A DNA stretch of 64,000 nt from an uncultured Lachnospiraceae bacterium (GCA_934351255.1 CAKRJH010000006.1:1-64000); one strand, 5' to 3'. Positions 26,290 to 36,195 are shown, counted from the first letter of the stretch. Notes: generated from the sequence alone by a model not told the origin. Numbers and translations are program-made.

Positions 26290-27477
26290 ATGACAAGAGA
26301 TTACAGCGATGAAGCCTATCAGAAAATGGTAAAGCAAATAAACGAAATAAATGAAGAACAAATATGCGGATTCACGGATGCAATTGGAGATTTGGGATTG
26401 CATATTGGTAAGTGGTCGGGAATTATCAAGACAGAGAGTACTGAGTCGTATCGCAAGAAAATGCTGGATATGAATAATACGACGGTAGGGCAATTAAAAA
26501 AAATTTTTGCAAAAGTAAAGTCCATTGATGATGCTAATGCAAAGACGATCAACCAACTGGGGGAGAGACAGAAAGTATACAATGCCAAATTGAAAAGTTT
26601 GAGTGCATTGATCGAACCGAACGTCAGCCTTCCAAGTGCCAAAGAAATTAAAATGATATGTTCCACGGCGAATGATCAGTTGAAAAAAACTGATACAGGT
26701 ATTAAAGCAAAGTATAAGGAAACGCTAAATAAAATGCAGAATGATGTTTTGCTGAAAGCGTTGAAAAGAACCGCGGGGAGTTTCGTTAGTATAGCAACAA
26801 CAATTTTTACTATGCCATTGAAGATGATTAAGGATTATGCGACAGGAGGACCTGTTAAGATGGAAATAGGCGCGGCTTCTGATGCATGGGGATTGATAAA
26901 TTCAGTGTGTGCATTAGCTTCTGGTGCGGTTGCCCTAGCGTTACTTGGAATTGATGAAGTTTTTGTCGGGGTCACAGGAAACACAAGTTATCGGGAATCA
27001 TTTTTAAAAACTGCAGAAGAATGTGCAGATGCTGAGGGCATGGCTGATGCGCTTATTGTGGAGTATGGGGAAACTAAGACAACCAAAGCCATTAAGACAG
27101 CGAGTGATGTAATGGATACAGTTGATACCGGTTTCAATGTTATTCAAGATGTTAAGAATTTGAAAACGAAGGGGAAAGGAATATTGCCCGAAGACCCAAT
27201 CCCTGAGCATGATGTCTTAAGAAAGGCGGACATGCTCCAGAAGTATCAGGATTCCGGATATAAGCATATGCAGAATTTATACAATGCTTTTGAAGGAAAA
27301 TCTAATGTCGCTGGAGTATTAAAACATGCATATGATTATGCAGAAACAGCCTTTGATGCCAATGAACCCGGTGGAACAGAAGACGCATTGCTGGGCAAAA
27401 TCTATGAAGAATCAAAAATACTAAAGGATGCGAAGGATGTGGTGGATGAAATCGACAAATATGTAAACCCAAAATAG
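26290..27477 (+). CDS. Candidate type VII effector (LXG-like, unknown toxin domain)
   Basis: 395 residues, no signal peptide. The first 170 residues are a long helical region like the export domain of LXG proteins. A glycine/alanine-rich hydrophobic stretch (about 198-222) and a helical, charged C-terminus follow. I see no nuclease, NADase or lipase motif. Position directly after three small helical genes fits an effector operon, with the neighbouring TPR gene as an untested immunity or helper candidate. Alternatively it is a structural substrate. Confidence 0.55.
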   Translation: MTRDYSDEAYQKMVKQINEINEEQICGFTDAIGDLGLHIGKWSGIIKTESTESYRKKMLDMNNTTVGQLKKIFAKVKSIDDANAKTINQLGERQKVYNAKLKSLSALIEPNVSLPSAKEIKMICSTANDQLKKTDTGIKAKYKETLNKMQNDVLLKALKRTAGSFVSIATTIFTMPLKMIKDYATGGPVKMEIGAASDAWGLINSVCALASGAVALALLGIDEVFVGVTGNTSYRESFLKTAEECADAEGMADALIVEYGETKTTKAIKTASDVMDTVDTGFNVIQDVKNLKTKGKGILPEDPIPEHDVLRKADMLQKYQDSGYKHMQNLYNAFEGKSNVAGVLKHAYDYAETAFDANEPGGTEDALLGKIYEESKILKDAKDVVDEIDKYVNPK

Positions 27478-27531
27478 TGAACCGGACTGTAAATCTAAGA
27501 AATTTGAGGGATTGATGATAGTGGAGGATCA

Positions 27532-28557
27532 ATGGATACGTTAGTAGAAAAAACAGAGAAATTATTAATGGGTGATGACATAGCAGCAGTAGAACAATTA
27601 TTGATCAATGAAAGTGATACTGCTGATCAGGGGATCAAGGAATATTGCTGGGGGCGATATTACAATGTGATTGAGAACTATGAGGAGGCTTTAAAACACC
27701 TGAAACTTGCAAAGAAACTGTTGCCAGATGCCATCAATATCTATGGGGAACTGGCGCTGGCCAGTGATAAAACAGGGAATGTAACAGATGCGGAACAAGC
27801 CTATCTAAAAATGTATGATTTAGAAACTGATCGGAAATATAAATGGGCAATTATGAGTGGAATTGCCGGTTTTTACAGGGAACATCATATGTATTTAAAG
27901 ATGGAAAAGGTTGGTAGAAAACTATGTCAGGACTACAAAACGAATTATCAGGGATATCATGTAATGGCGTTGGCAAAAATGGAGCGGAAGCAATACAAAG
28001 AGAGTGAACTGATTTTGCAAACGGTACCGGATGTATTAAAAGAATTGCCTCAATATATAGATGATTTGATCCATTGTTACGAACTGCAAAAAAAATACAA
28101 TGAAATCCTGCAATATTTTAATCAAAACGAACAATTTTCAAAGGAACACCGAAATTATGTATTGAAGAAACAAATTCTGGCGTATAGTTCCCTGGAGAAT
28201 TATAAAGAGGCAGAAAACTGTTTGTTAGATTATGTGTTTGAATATGGCGAAATCGACGGAATATTAAGCCTGGCCCTTTTATTGATCACAAAAGGTGATT
28301 ATGATAAGGCGATTTCTCTGTGCCAGATTGTTCAAAAGAATATTGCAGAAGATGAAATGACATATGATTATTTGTCAAGATTAATAGAGCTTGTAGGCAG
28401 ATATATGGGCTGTATGACGAATAAAGACAAATCCAAAAAGGAATCTGTATGTAAGGCCATTGATGAAATAATTGTGTATTTGCGGAAAAGAAGTTTGTTG
28501 GCTGGTGAAGTCGAAACTGAATTGCAGAACATGAAAACAAATATACAAAGCATATAA
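27532..28557 (+). CDS. Tetratricopeptide-repeat protein
   Basis: 341 residues, soluble. Helix pairs with TPR spacing run from about 30 to 280, for example NYEEALKHLKLAKKL and DYDKAISLCQIVQ. It has no other domain. It follows the effector candidate by 54 bases and is the last gene of the continuous block. A chaperone, adaptor or immunity role is possible; nothing in the sequence decides between them. Confidence 0.75.
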   Translation: MDTLVEKTEKLLMGDDIAAVEQLLINESDTADQGIKEYCWGRYYNVIENYEEALKHLKLAKKLLPDAINIYGELALASDKTGNVTDAEQAYLKMYDLETDRKYKWAIMSGIAGFYREHHMYLKMEKVGRKLCQDYKTNYQGYHVMALAKMERKQYKESELILQTVPDVLKELPQYIDDLIHCYELQKKYNEILQYFNQNEQFSKEHRNYVLKKQILAYSSLENYKEAENCLLDYVFEYGEIDGILSLALLLITKGDYDKAISLCQIVQKNIAEDEMTYDYLSRLIELVGRYMGCMTNKDKSKKESVCKAIDEIIVYLRKRSLLAGEVETELQNMKTNIQSI

Positions 28558-28661
28558 TCAGCGCATTGTGCTGTTATGAAGAACGGCGTATTGTGTTCGC
28601 CAGGAAAGATACAAAGAAATGACTGAAAATCATAAGCAGAATACGGAAGTGAGGTAGAAGT

Positions 28662-29147
28662 ATGGCAAAGTATTGTAAGGTATGTGGAACGCGTTGTTTA
28701 GATGATGCGGCTTTTTGTCCCAGATGTGGTTCACCGTTACAAAATCAGCAGATAAATGCTGATGAATCTGGCAATATGAGATTTGGCATCATATCCCTTG
28801 TTTTGGGAATCACAGGATTACTGGCATGGATTATTCCGATCTTTGGTTTACCGATAGGTGTTACTGCGCTTGTATTTGGTATTTTGGGACTTAAGAAAAG
28901 TGGCAGAGGAATGGCAATCGCAGGAATAGTATTAGCAATAATATGTCTTGTATTGACAATCATTAACAGTGCTATTGGTGCATATCAGGGCTATCGTGGA
29001 GAATTATGGTCTGCTATTGAAGAGAATATGACGCAGAGTGTGGGAACTGCATACGATGAGGACGAGGGGGTGACTGCTAAAGTGGTGATTGGTGAGCAAA
29101 CCTGCTTATTAATAGGCACTGATGGTGATTGTCACGTGAGGATATGA
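28662..29147 (+). CDS. Zinc-ribbon DUF4190-type membrane protein
   Basis: 161 residues. An N-terminal zinc ribbon (CKVCG and CPRCG, residues 5-26) precedes two membrane helices (about 45-75 and 82-105) with the LGITGLLAWIIPIFGLPIG pattern of DUF4190. The C-terminal 50 residues are acidic. GAGG ribosome site. The zinc ribbon echoes the one in the DUF6382-like protein. Function unknown. Confidence 0.75.
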   Translation: MAKYCKVCGTRCLDDAAFCPRCGSPLQNQQINADESGNMRFGIISLVLGITGLLAWIIPIFGLPIGVTALVFGILGLKKSGRGMAIAGIVLAIICLVLTIINSAIGAYQGYRGELWSAIEENMTQSVGTAYDEDEGVTAKVVIGEQTCLLIGTDGDCHVRI

Positions 29148-29251
29148 TGAGGTACGTAGATACTAATCTAAGCAGGAAGGATGCCATTTTAGAAAAGCAA
29201 TTGCCTAAAAAAGCAGTGGAGAAATTCGGACGAATAGAAAAAGTGATATAG
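29147..29251 (+). CDS. Possible 34-residue peptide
   Basis: ATG 29147 overlaps the stop of the zinc-ribbon gene (ATGATGA). The frame encodes a basic peptide (RYVDTNLSRKDAILEKQ and on) to a TAG at 29251. It could be a real small protein, a translational read-through tail or a decayed gene end; no homologue is recognised. Confidence 0.3.
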   Translation: MRYVDTNLSRKDAILEKQLPKKAVEKFGRIEKVI

Positions 29252-29271
29252 AATGCAGGGAGAGTGATACT

Positions 29272-32200
29272 ATGAACAAGAAAATGAAAAAAATCTGGAA
29301 AAGTTTAGTAAGTGTGACGTTGATTTTTAGCTTTTTAATTGGAATTATTTCAGGTTATAAAAGTAGTGCAGCCAGCACTATGCAATCCCGCAATATTGTA
29401 TATTTTGGAGAGTATTTTCAAAATGAAGTGACGGATGAAGAATATTTAAGCAGGCTGCGAAAAGCAGATTGGGAAAATGATGAGGTTACTATTGAAAATA
29501 TTAGTTTTGCAAGAAAAGATGGACATTATTTTTATAAAAGTGCGGTTGCTTGGGATATTTTGGATAGTGATGCAGATTATTATCTACTTTTATCAGACAA
29601 AATATTAACCTATCATACATTTTCTGATTTTTGGAATGTATCAGACATTAGAACTTGGTTGAACTCTGATTTTTATGATGATTTATTTTCGACGGATGAA
29701 AAAAATCAGATGACACCTATTGTAAAAAAGACTAAGTATTATCCATATGATGATGCTTATATCAACAATAAAGACCCACAATATATTGAAACGTCTGACT
29801 ATGTGTCTTTGTTGGATGAAAATGAAGTACAACAATCATCCTATGGATTTGATGATGGGACAGAGGAGTCTGATTCAAGAATAGCGAAATGTACGAAATA
29901 TGCTAATTTAGATGAAATAGCGGATAGATGGTGGGTAAGAGGTCCTGCAATTTGGTCTTATGGTAATTTACAAGAAAAATATGTGTCCGGTAAGGGAACA
30001 TTAGCAAGTTGGTATGGTACATATTCTTATGGAGTTAGACCAATTATTAGGGTGAAAAAAACGGCAGTTTCTACTGAAAAACCTGAAAGTGATTATAAAT
30101 TTTCTGTTGAGGAATATGATATTGAAAAAAATGCGATAGATGCAGTGCCAGATTTATCAGATTTAGGTCAAGATTCCATATGTGGTCCGGAAATATCTGT
30201 AAATGATGCAAAATTTAATCTTTGGAAAACGCAAGGTGAATTTTCTATTGATATAAAGAAAGTTGTTACTGCAAAATATTGCGCTGATGATCAAACAGTA
30301 GAAGTACTCATTGGTTTACCGAAAGAAATTAAAACACCTGATCCCAGTGAAAATAAAGATACATTATGGTTAGATACCTATAAAGAGATCAAATCAATGG
30401 TGCAGGCATGTGGCAAAGAAACAACTGCAGAAACGTGGAATAAATTTGAAAAAACACGAAAAAAATTAAAAGAATTTGATTCTAAAGCAATTTACAAGGC
30501 AAGTGGCAGAGTGGCGGGATACATAAAATTTCAATTAGATGCTAAACATCACATATCAGGAATATTAGAAAGTGGACTTGTTATGAACTTGGAGGTGGGG
30601 GCATCGGTAAAAAATCCGTTGTTTTGGGTTGTATATTCGGAATTTGGACTATCAGGAGAAGCAGAGGGACAACTATATGTAGACTATGTTAATTCTTACC
30701 AGATGAAAGGATCGATTAAAGGAACGTTTAAACCTTCTGTGGCTGTTGGCGCCGATGTTTTTGTGGCAGATGTAAAAGGAGGCTTGAAAGGAAGTATTTC
30801 TGGAAAGGTAACTTTTCCATGGCAGAGCTTTCAGAAGAATGTAAGTGCATTGTTGTCGGGTGAATTTTTTGTGGAAGTAGACACAATATTTCCAGGACTC
30901 AATGTAACAAAATCGTGGGAATGGCCCGAGATTGAATTATATCCTGAATTAGGAAAGGTAAATGATTCATCATTAAGTTTAGGATATTCGGATGTCAAAC
31001 CGATTAAGCTCCAAAATGTTTTAAAGACCATACAAGATGATCAATATAATACAGATATGATTTCGATGGATAAGTCTGCTTCTGTATATGAAAATGCTAA
31101 TCCTAGTATGATAAGAATGGAGAATGGAAAATATTTACTGGTGTATCTTGATGAAGTTAATATTTCAGGACAAACTCAGGTGAAACTCGTATATCGTATG
31201 GGTGATGGAGAAAATTGGTCTGATCCACAAGTTGTTAATAACAAGACAACGATTGACACAGCTGGGAAAATAAAAAAATGTAATGGTAAGTATTATGTGA
31301 TTTATGAAGGGACTACAAGTAATATTAGTTCTGAACAAAGTGAGAAAGATATTGTAGGGAAGTTTGATGTATATGTTTCTGCATTTAATGATGCTGGAGT
31401 CATTACAAATGATATGATTTCGACCTCACAGTGTTATAAGTATAATTATGATATTGTGGTACAAAATGGAGGAATAAATGCTGTCTGGGCCGAGAATGAT
31501 GCTAATTCAATTATGCTGGAGGAAGGGAATACTACTGTATATCAGAAAGAGTACGTGGATTCGAAATGGAAAGACACGACTACGCTGTTTTCTGTCCAAT
31601 ATGCAGTGGATGGACTGTCCATCGGTGTATTTCAAGACAAAATATCTGCTGCGTATATTTATGATGATCATTTATATATAAATGGTAATGAAAAATATAC
31701 GGGATTAGGAAGAGAAGCATTTGACAGTGCTAGAATATACGAAGGGAAAGTCTACTTAAGAGTAGGAGGAATGCTGTGCTCATATAATGGGAGCAATGGT
31801 GAAAAGACCGGAATAGCTTGTGGATCTGATTATATAGTGAACAATTCTTCTGTATACTGGTTGCAGCAAATGAATTTTGAAAGTGCAATATATTCTCAGA
31901 GTATGACTTCAAATGTTCCGGTTACGCTTGCAGAGGAAAGTACATATATTCATAGTTTTGAATTAGTGGAGAATGGAAGTGATCCAGGATTAATATACAC
32001 TAGTCAAATAATAAATGAAAATACAAATGACAATCCCTACGGCGTGACGTTATTGAAATATAAGAATCAGTTTTCTGTATATGATGCAGATATAGAGAGT
32101 ATCTCATACAATGCACTTGATATTCAAAAAGGCCATTTAAATGAAATTACATTTGAAATTTCAAACAGAGGAACGGAGGATCTTCATAATATTAAGTTGC

Positions 32201-33105
32201 ATGTTGATGAACAGGGAAATTCTCTTTATTCAGATGTAGTATTGGATTTCCTGGAAGCAGGCGATACAAAAACGGTAGATGTTGAGCTGATGATAAACAA
32301 TAGTACCGTATTGGAATCTTATTTATCTGCTGATGAAAAGTTAACAGATAAAGAAAAAACAAAGGCTAATATAGAAATCCCGGGAATTGACATTAGCATC
32401 GAAAGAGAGAATGAGGATAGTTTAATTGTAAAAAATAAGTCCGAGGAAAAAGCTGAGAATATAATATGTGTTATTAAGGATAGTCAGCATGGGGAAATTA
32501 TTCGGAAGGAAAGTATTGACGCATTGCCATCTGGCGGTGAAAAAATTATTAATCTTGAAAAGAATGACTGGTTAAAGGCAAAACGGTTGGAAAACAAAGA
32601 TTATATGTTATATTGTGAAGTCTCATGTGATGGAGAGGAACTGTGGCTTAGCGATAATAGCGTGTGCATAATTAAAACATATGCTGAAAGTGATGAAGAA
32701 CCAATAAGCACTCCAAATGCGAATGGCGGCACAAATTCTAAAAACACTTACAGTCCGAGTCCTACTAATTCGCCTAAACCCAATGGAGATGTTGAGAAGA
32801 GGAAATATGAGGACAGTACAGTTGGAATTGTAAGAGGAATTAAAATAAAAAATAAATCAAGAGGCTGCGCAATGATATCTTGGAAGAAAAACAACGCTTC
32901 AGGATATGAGATTCAGTATGCCTTAAATAAGAAGTTTAATCATTTCAAGAAAAAGAGGGTGAATGGTTATACTAATAAAGTAAATATTAAAAAGTTGAAG
33001 AAAGGGGAAAAATATTATTTTAGAATAAGGGCTTATTCCATAACGTCAAACAAGAAGAAATATGGAAAGTGGAGTGCTATTAAGAAAATAAAAATAAAGA
33101 AATAG
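29272..33105 (+). CDS. Large secreted multidomain surface protein
   Basis: 1277 residues. The Sec signal peptide has a basic start and hydrophobic core (about 15-28), with likely cleavage after SSAAS near 36. Residues about 40-265 form a DUF6273-like domain (NIVYFGEYF, SDIRTWLNSDF, YGVRPIIRV). The middle has beta-rich segments and a sialidase/propeller-like run (about 600-900). A CARDB-like domain lies at about 940-1050, a Ser/Pro/Thr linker at about 1140-1165, and a fibronectin III domain at the C-terminus (about 1180-1277), very rich in lysine. No sortase motif. A Sec-exported, surface-associated adhesin or binding protein is likely. Confidence 0.75.
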   Translation: MNKKMKKIWKSLVSVTLIFSFLIGIISGYKSSAASTMQSRNIVYFGEYFQNEVTDEEYLSRLRKADWENDEVTIENISFARKDGHYFYKSAVAWDILDSDADYYLLLSDKILTYHTFSDFWNVSDIRTWLNSDFYDDLFSTDEKNQMTPIVKKTKYYPYDDAYINNKDPQYIETSDYVSLLDENEVQQSSYGFDDGTEESDSRIAKCTKYANLDEIADRWWVRGPAIWSYGNLQEKYVSGKGTLASWYGTYSYGVRPIIRVKKTAVSTEKPESDYKFSVEEYDIEKNAIDAVPDLSDLGQDSICGPEISVNDAKFNLWKTQGEFSIDIKKVVTAKYCADDQTVEVLIGLPKEIKTPDPSENKDTLWLDTYKEIKSMVQACGKETTAETWNKFEKTRKKLKEFDSKAIYKASGRVAGYIKFQLDAKHHISGILESGLVMNLEVGASVKNPLFWVVYSEFGLSGEAEGQLYVDYVNSYQMKGSIKGTFKPSVAVGADVFVADVKGGLKGSISGKVTFPWQSFQKNVSALLSGEFFVEVDTIFPGLNVTKSWEWPEIELYPELGKVNDSSLSLGYSDVKPIKLQNVLKTIQDDQYNTDMISMDKSASVYENANPSMIRMENGKYLLVYLDEVNISGQTQVKLVYRMGDGENWSDPQVVNNKTTIDTAGKIKKCNGKYYVIYEGTTSNISSEQSEKDIVGKFDVYVSAFNDAGVITNDMISTSQCYKYNYDIVVQNGGINAVWAENDANSIMLEEGNTTVYQKEYVDSKWKDTTTLFSVQYAVDGLSIGVFQDKISAAYIYDDHLYINGNEKYTGLGREAFDSARIYEGKVYLRVGGMLCSYNGSNGEKTGIACGSDYIVNNSSVYWLQQMNFESAIYSQSMTSNVPVTLAEESTYIHSFELVENGSDPGLIYTSQIINENTNDNPYGVTLLKYKNQFSVYDADIESISYNALDIQKGHLNEITFEISNRGTEDLHNIKLHVDEQGNSLYSDVVLDFLEAGDTKTVDVELMINNSTVLESYLSADEKLTDKEKTKANIEIPGIDISIERENEDSLIVKNKSEEKAENIICVIKDSQHGEIIRKESIDALPSGGEKIINLEKNDWLKAKRLENKDYMLYCEVSCDGEELWLSDNSVCIIKTYAESDEEPISTPNANGGTNSKNTYSPSPTNSPKPNGDVEKRKYEDSTVGIVRGIKIKNKSRGCAMISWKKNNASGYEIQYALNKKFNHFKKKRVNGYTNKVNIKKLKKGEKYYFRIRAYSITSNKKKYGKWSAIKKIKIKK

Positions 33106-33148
33106 CTTTACTTGTCAAATAAACGAGGAATAGATAAGCAGGTAAGAA

Positions 33149-33203
33149 AAACCCTGCAAAATGATGAATATTAGTTTGTGATTCTGCAGGGTTTAGTCTT
33201 TTT
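33149..33203 (+). terminator. Intrinsic terminator after the secreted protein gene
   Basis: AAACCCTGCA (33149-33158) pairs with TGCAGGGTTT (33185-33194) around a 26-base loop, followed by a T tract. Confidence 0.8.
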
Positions 33204-33267
33204 AGTAGATAAAGTTAGTATTAAATGCGAAAGAAAACGTCAAAATTTAAAGAGGATTTAGCATGAC

Positions 33268-34047
33268 ATGAAAAATACGAACAGAGACTTGTGTAAGGCG
33301 ATCAATGTGTTCAGTGTGATTGGTCTTGTGGTGGTTATTGGCATAATTATCTGTGTTGTAAAACCAGATTTGTATGTGCGCACGATTGACTATTTATATC
33401 ATCGGGTTATGTATGATGATGGCTCAGATAAAATGACAACAGAGACCATGAATGCAGAGACTGCTAATCAGGGTTGTTTAGAGGTTGATGATACATACAA
33501 GGAAGGACAGAATGTTACGTTACCCGGAAAAAGGATATCTGCAGCTCAGGAAAAACACTGTGCGAAGGTGTTAAAAAGAAAGCGTTGGGACAGATTGAGC
33601 AAAAAGAAGAAAACAGAAGTTTTAGCCCAAATTCTAAAAAATGAAACAGGGAATTTAGGAGTGACTCGAAAAGTAAAGTTTAAAATAAAAAAACTGAATA
33701 AGGATGTGAGCAGTAACTATTTTACATATGGCGTATATGATGCGGGTAAAGATACGATATTTTTAGATCCATTGGCTTTAGAAGATGCTTATGAGGGAGC
33801 GCTTGACACGCTTGCGCATGAGGTGTTCCATTTGTACCAGAGACAAGTTTGTTCCATTTATGACCATGTCGCAAACAAAAATAGAAGTCTGTATTTTTTC
33901 AAGGAGATTGGGCTCTATGATCTTGCAAAAAATGGATATAAAGAGGCCGAGAAAAATGGGCTTAAGCAATATCGTAATCAGATGTATGAAAAGGCAGCCA
34001 GGAAATATGCCAAGGAACGAGTGCGTTATTATAAGAAATTGGCATAA
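33268..34047 (+). CDS. Membrane-anchored HExxH metallopeptidase candidate
   Basis: 259 residues. One N-terminal membrane helix (about 13-32) with the rest outside. The segment DTLAHEVFHLYQRQ (about 180-193) contains a zincin HExxH motif with the right hydrophobic flank. A further acidic ligand cannot be named with confidence. The flanking KKLNKDVSSNYFTYG and YFFKEI segments are not recognised. It may trim surface or secreted proteins, by motif only. Two overlapping ATG codons exist; 33268 gives the anchor helix. Confidence 0.65.
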   Translation: MKNTNRDLCKAINVFSVIGLVVVIGIIICVVKPDLYVRTIDYLYHRVMYDDGSDKMTTETMNAETANQGCLEVDDTYKEGQNVTLPGKRISAAQEKHCAKVLKRKRWDRLSKKKKTEVLAQILKNETGNLGVTRKVKFKIKKLNKDVSSNYFTYGVYDAGKDTIFLDPLALEDAYEGALDTLAHEVFHLYQRQVCSIYDHVANKNRSLYFFKEIGLYDLAKNGYKEAEKNGLKQYRNQMYEKAARKYAKERVRYYKKLA

Positions 34048-34092
34048 GTGCTGGCTTTTATTGAATTGGTGCAAAAACGAAGGAGAAGGTAT

Positions 34093-35352
34093 ATGGCATT
34101 GATAAAGAAGAGACAAATCCTTATGATATGTTTGATTGCTGTATGTGCCATAGTGCTTGGTGGATATCTCGCAATGAGACTTGATTTGTCGCAACAAGAA
34201 GCAGTCAGTTCATTGAACAATCAGATGGAGTGGTGTGTTCAGACAGAGATAACAGATAAATCTACGGGTGAATTGTTTGAATATATGAAGGAATGTTTAA
34301 ATCTGGTGGCGGATTACGATCAGATGGAGTGGAAGCAGCGAATCAGAGTTACCCAATATAAGGCGATAGAGGAACGCATCCAGGAAATTGACAGTACTGT
34401 TGAAACCGCCCGGGAGAACGAGGTTGCACATGTATCAGAACTGATTGATGACATCAGGGGTGTATCTTTGGACAGCGAAGCAGCCATTAAGGAGGCAGAG
34501 GATGCATATCTTCAGCTTGATGCTAAGCAGCGTGAAGAGATATCTAATTATGAAGTCCTGGAAGATGCAAAGGAAAGGATTCAGTATGATAAGATATATG
34601 TCAATAATACAATTAAATCAATCATTAAGATTGGGAAGGTTTCTCTGGAAAATGGAGCGGGCAGTAGGATAAAAAAAGCGGAGAAACTTTACAACAGTCT
34701 GACATCACAGGAAAAAAATCATGTCACGAATTATAAAATATTACAACAAAAAAGAGACAAATACGATAAGCTGAATAGTTATTGCAGGCAGTTGAAAAAA
34801 GCAAAAACGAATATGCAGGCAGGCAAACTGAATACAGCAAACAGATATCTGAAAAAAGTTCCGTCAACGTTCAAATTCAAAAATCTAAAGGTATCGAAAC
34901 TAAAAAAACAAATGAAAGCAAAAAATGCATGGGTAAAATTATGCGGAAAATGGAAATCGACGGGTGGAAAAATGTATGTTTATAAAACACATTTATATGA
35001 TGATGGTTGGAATGGTTGGGAATGCAAAATAAACAAAGGGCAAAAAACGATATCAATTCGTTGTAAATTACAGAATAATGGCAAAGTCAAACTTCTAATT
35101 CGTGGAAGTGTTCCATGCTACACAAATTATTCCAAGGTTTCCAAAGGTTTGAAGGACGGAAATATCAGCCTGAACAAAACAGTTACTGTTTCTGGAATGG
35201 GAACCATTCGGATTAACCAATATACAACGATGAAGATATCTGCTTCTGGAATCAGTGTATATTATTATAGGAATGATCCGAATAAATCACAGCGATTTAT
35301 TTATGAATATTTGACATCAATGCGATGTGGGAAGCGTATACAGAAGTTTTAA
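34093..35352 (+). CDS. Membrane-anchored helical protein of unknown function
   Basis: 419 residues. One N-terminal membrane helix (about 8-28), a helical acidic middle (about 30-200), a lysine-rich helical part with YNSLTSQEKNHV (repeat-like to an earlier YLQLDAKQREEI), then a beta-rich C-terminal domain (about 290-419). The two helical segments look like tandem repeats of a small domain found in Firmicutes surface proteins. ATG 34093 has AGGAGAAGG just upstream. It follows the peptidase candidate by 45 bases. Confidence 0.6.
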   Translation: MALIKKRQILMICLIAVCAIVLGGYLAMRLDLSQQEAVSSLNNQMEWCVQTEITDKSTGELFEYMKECLNLVADYDQMEWKQRIRVTQYKAIEERIQEIDSTVETARENEVAHVSELIDDIRGVSLDSEAAIKEAEDAYLQLDAKQREEISNYEVLEDAKERIQYDKIYVNNTIKSIIKIGKVSLENGAGSRIKKAEKLYNSLTSQEKNHVTNYKILQQKRDKYDKLNSYCRQLKKAKTNMQAGKLNTANRYLKKVPSTFKFKNLKVSKLKKQMKAKNAWVKLCGKWKSTGGKMYVYKTHLYDDGWNGWECKINKGQKTISIRCKLQNNGKVKLLIRGSVPCYTNYSKVSKGLKDGNISLNKTVTVSGMGTIRINQYTTMKISASGISVYYYRNDPNKSQRFIYEYLTSMRCGKRIQKF

Positions 35353-35477
35353 AAACAATCAATAACAATGGTATGCAGGACAATCAGATATAGTTGTTTT
35401 CCGTTTTGATAGATGATAGTATAGATATGTATTTAGTTGTAGATTGCAGACGTGGGACGGAAAGGGAGCATTCAGTT

Positions 35478-35948
35478 ATGAAAAATAAATATTTCCCAGA
35501 CGAAGAAATAACAGAAGATGACCTTTACTTTGTGTGTTATATGATTGAGAGGGTGGCCAGGCATTTGAAGCAGAGAAACAGATATGTTGTGAACACGATT
35601 GGCAGAGAGGGGTTACTGCACTTGTTGAGCTGTGCGAATGTGCTGCATTGCGAGAATCCTTTGAAGGTGGAGGATGATTGGATACGCGATTATCATCTGG
35701 TTGAGGGGAACTTTGATATTACAGCGGTAGATCCTGAATTGGCCAGGATTATTCCGGACGCTTTGGACATGGGAGCAGTGTATCAGCGTCTGATCCGGGA
35801 TACGATGTCTACCAGGGAGGATTATGTAGATGGCATTTTAAGGGTTTATAATAACCCAATCTGTGAGAAAATTGATGATTATAATTGCAGTGCGTTTTAT
35901 GAGCCTTCTTATGTCGTTGCACGGGCTTATCAAAATGGAGGGTTTTAA
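35478..35948 (+). CDS. Small acidic protein of unknown function
   Basis: 156 residues, soluble, rich in tyrosine and acidic residues; not recognised by name. It shows a helical start (EEITEDDLYFVCYMIERVA), a central HCENP segment and a conserved-looking C-terminus (AFYEPSYVVARAY). ATG 35478 with GGGAG upstream is preferred over an earlier frame start. It may belong to the same mobile accessory stretch as the PBECR4 gene behind it. Confidence 0.65.
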   Translation: MKNKYFPDEEITEDDLYFVCYMIERVARHLKQRNRYVVNTIGREGLLHLLSCANVLHCENPLKVEDDWIRDYHLVEGNFDITAVDPELARIIPDALDMGAVYQRLIRDTMSTREDYVDGILRVYNNPICEKIDDYNCSAFYEPSYVVARAYQNGGF

Positions 35949-35992
35949 CCGTTTTGATAAGGTAAAATATTTATAAAATCATTTATATGAAA

Positions 35993-36021
35993 TTGACATA
36001 TTATTTTGAAAAGGGTAATAT
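35993..36021 (+). promoter_or_regulatory. Strong promoter of the structured leader
   Basis: TTGACA (35993-35998) and TAATAT (36016-36021) with a 17-base spacer; an alternative TATAAT overlaps at 36019-36024. Transcription should start near 36028, leaving about 180 untranslated bases before the next gene. Confidence 0.8.
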
Positions 36022-36026
36022 AATGA

Positions 36027-36195
36027 CAAAGACAGGCAACGTGAGTGTCTGCCAAGTGATGAAGTAAGACATTGTGCCAGAGAGCAGTGTCTTATGAGCT
36101 TTATACGGGTTTGGCGTTTACCACAATCTGGCTAGGGAGGTATCCTGAAAGAAAATGTCTAGGGCTCTGCTTTATGCAGGGCCTTTCTTATTATT
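36027..36195 (+). ncRNA. Structured leader or small RNA of unknown class
   Basis: No gene fits this stretch. It holds a 10-bp stem (TAAGACATTG 36065-36074 with 36085-36094, one G-T pair), smaller pairings such as GGCA/TGCC and AGACA/TGTCT at the 5' end, and a terminator-like 10-bp stem (36161-36170 with 36176-36185) followed by a T-rich tail. The layout, aptamer-like part then terminator just before a gene, suggests a cis-regulatory leader. It matches no riboswitch consensus I know. Confidence 0.5.

Noticed and set aside
36027..36195. T-box, SAM, cobalamin, ZTP, yybP-ykoY or fluoride riboswitch
   Set aside because: None of their conserved core sequences could be found; kept as an unassigned leader.
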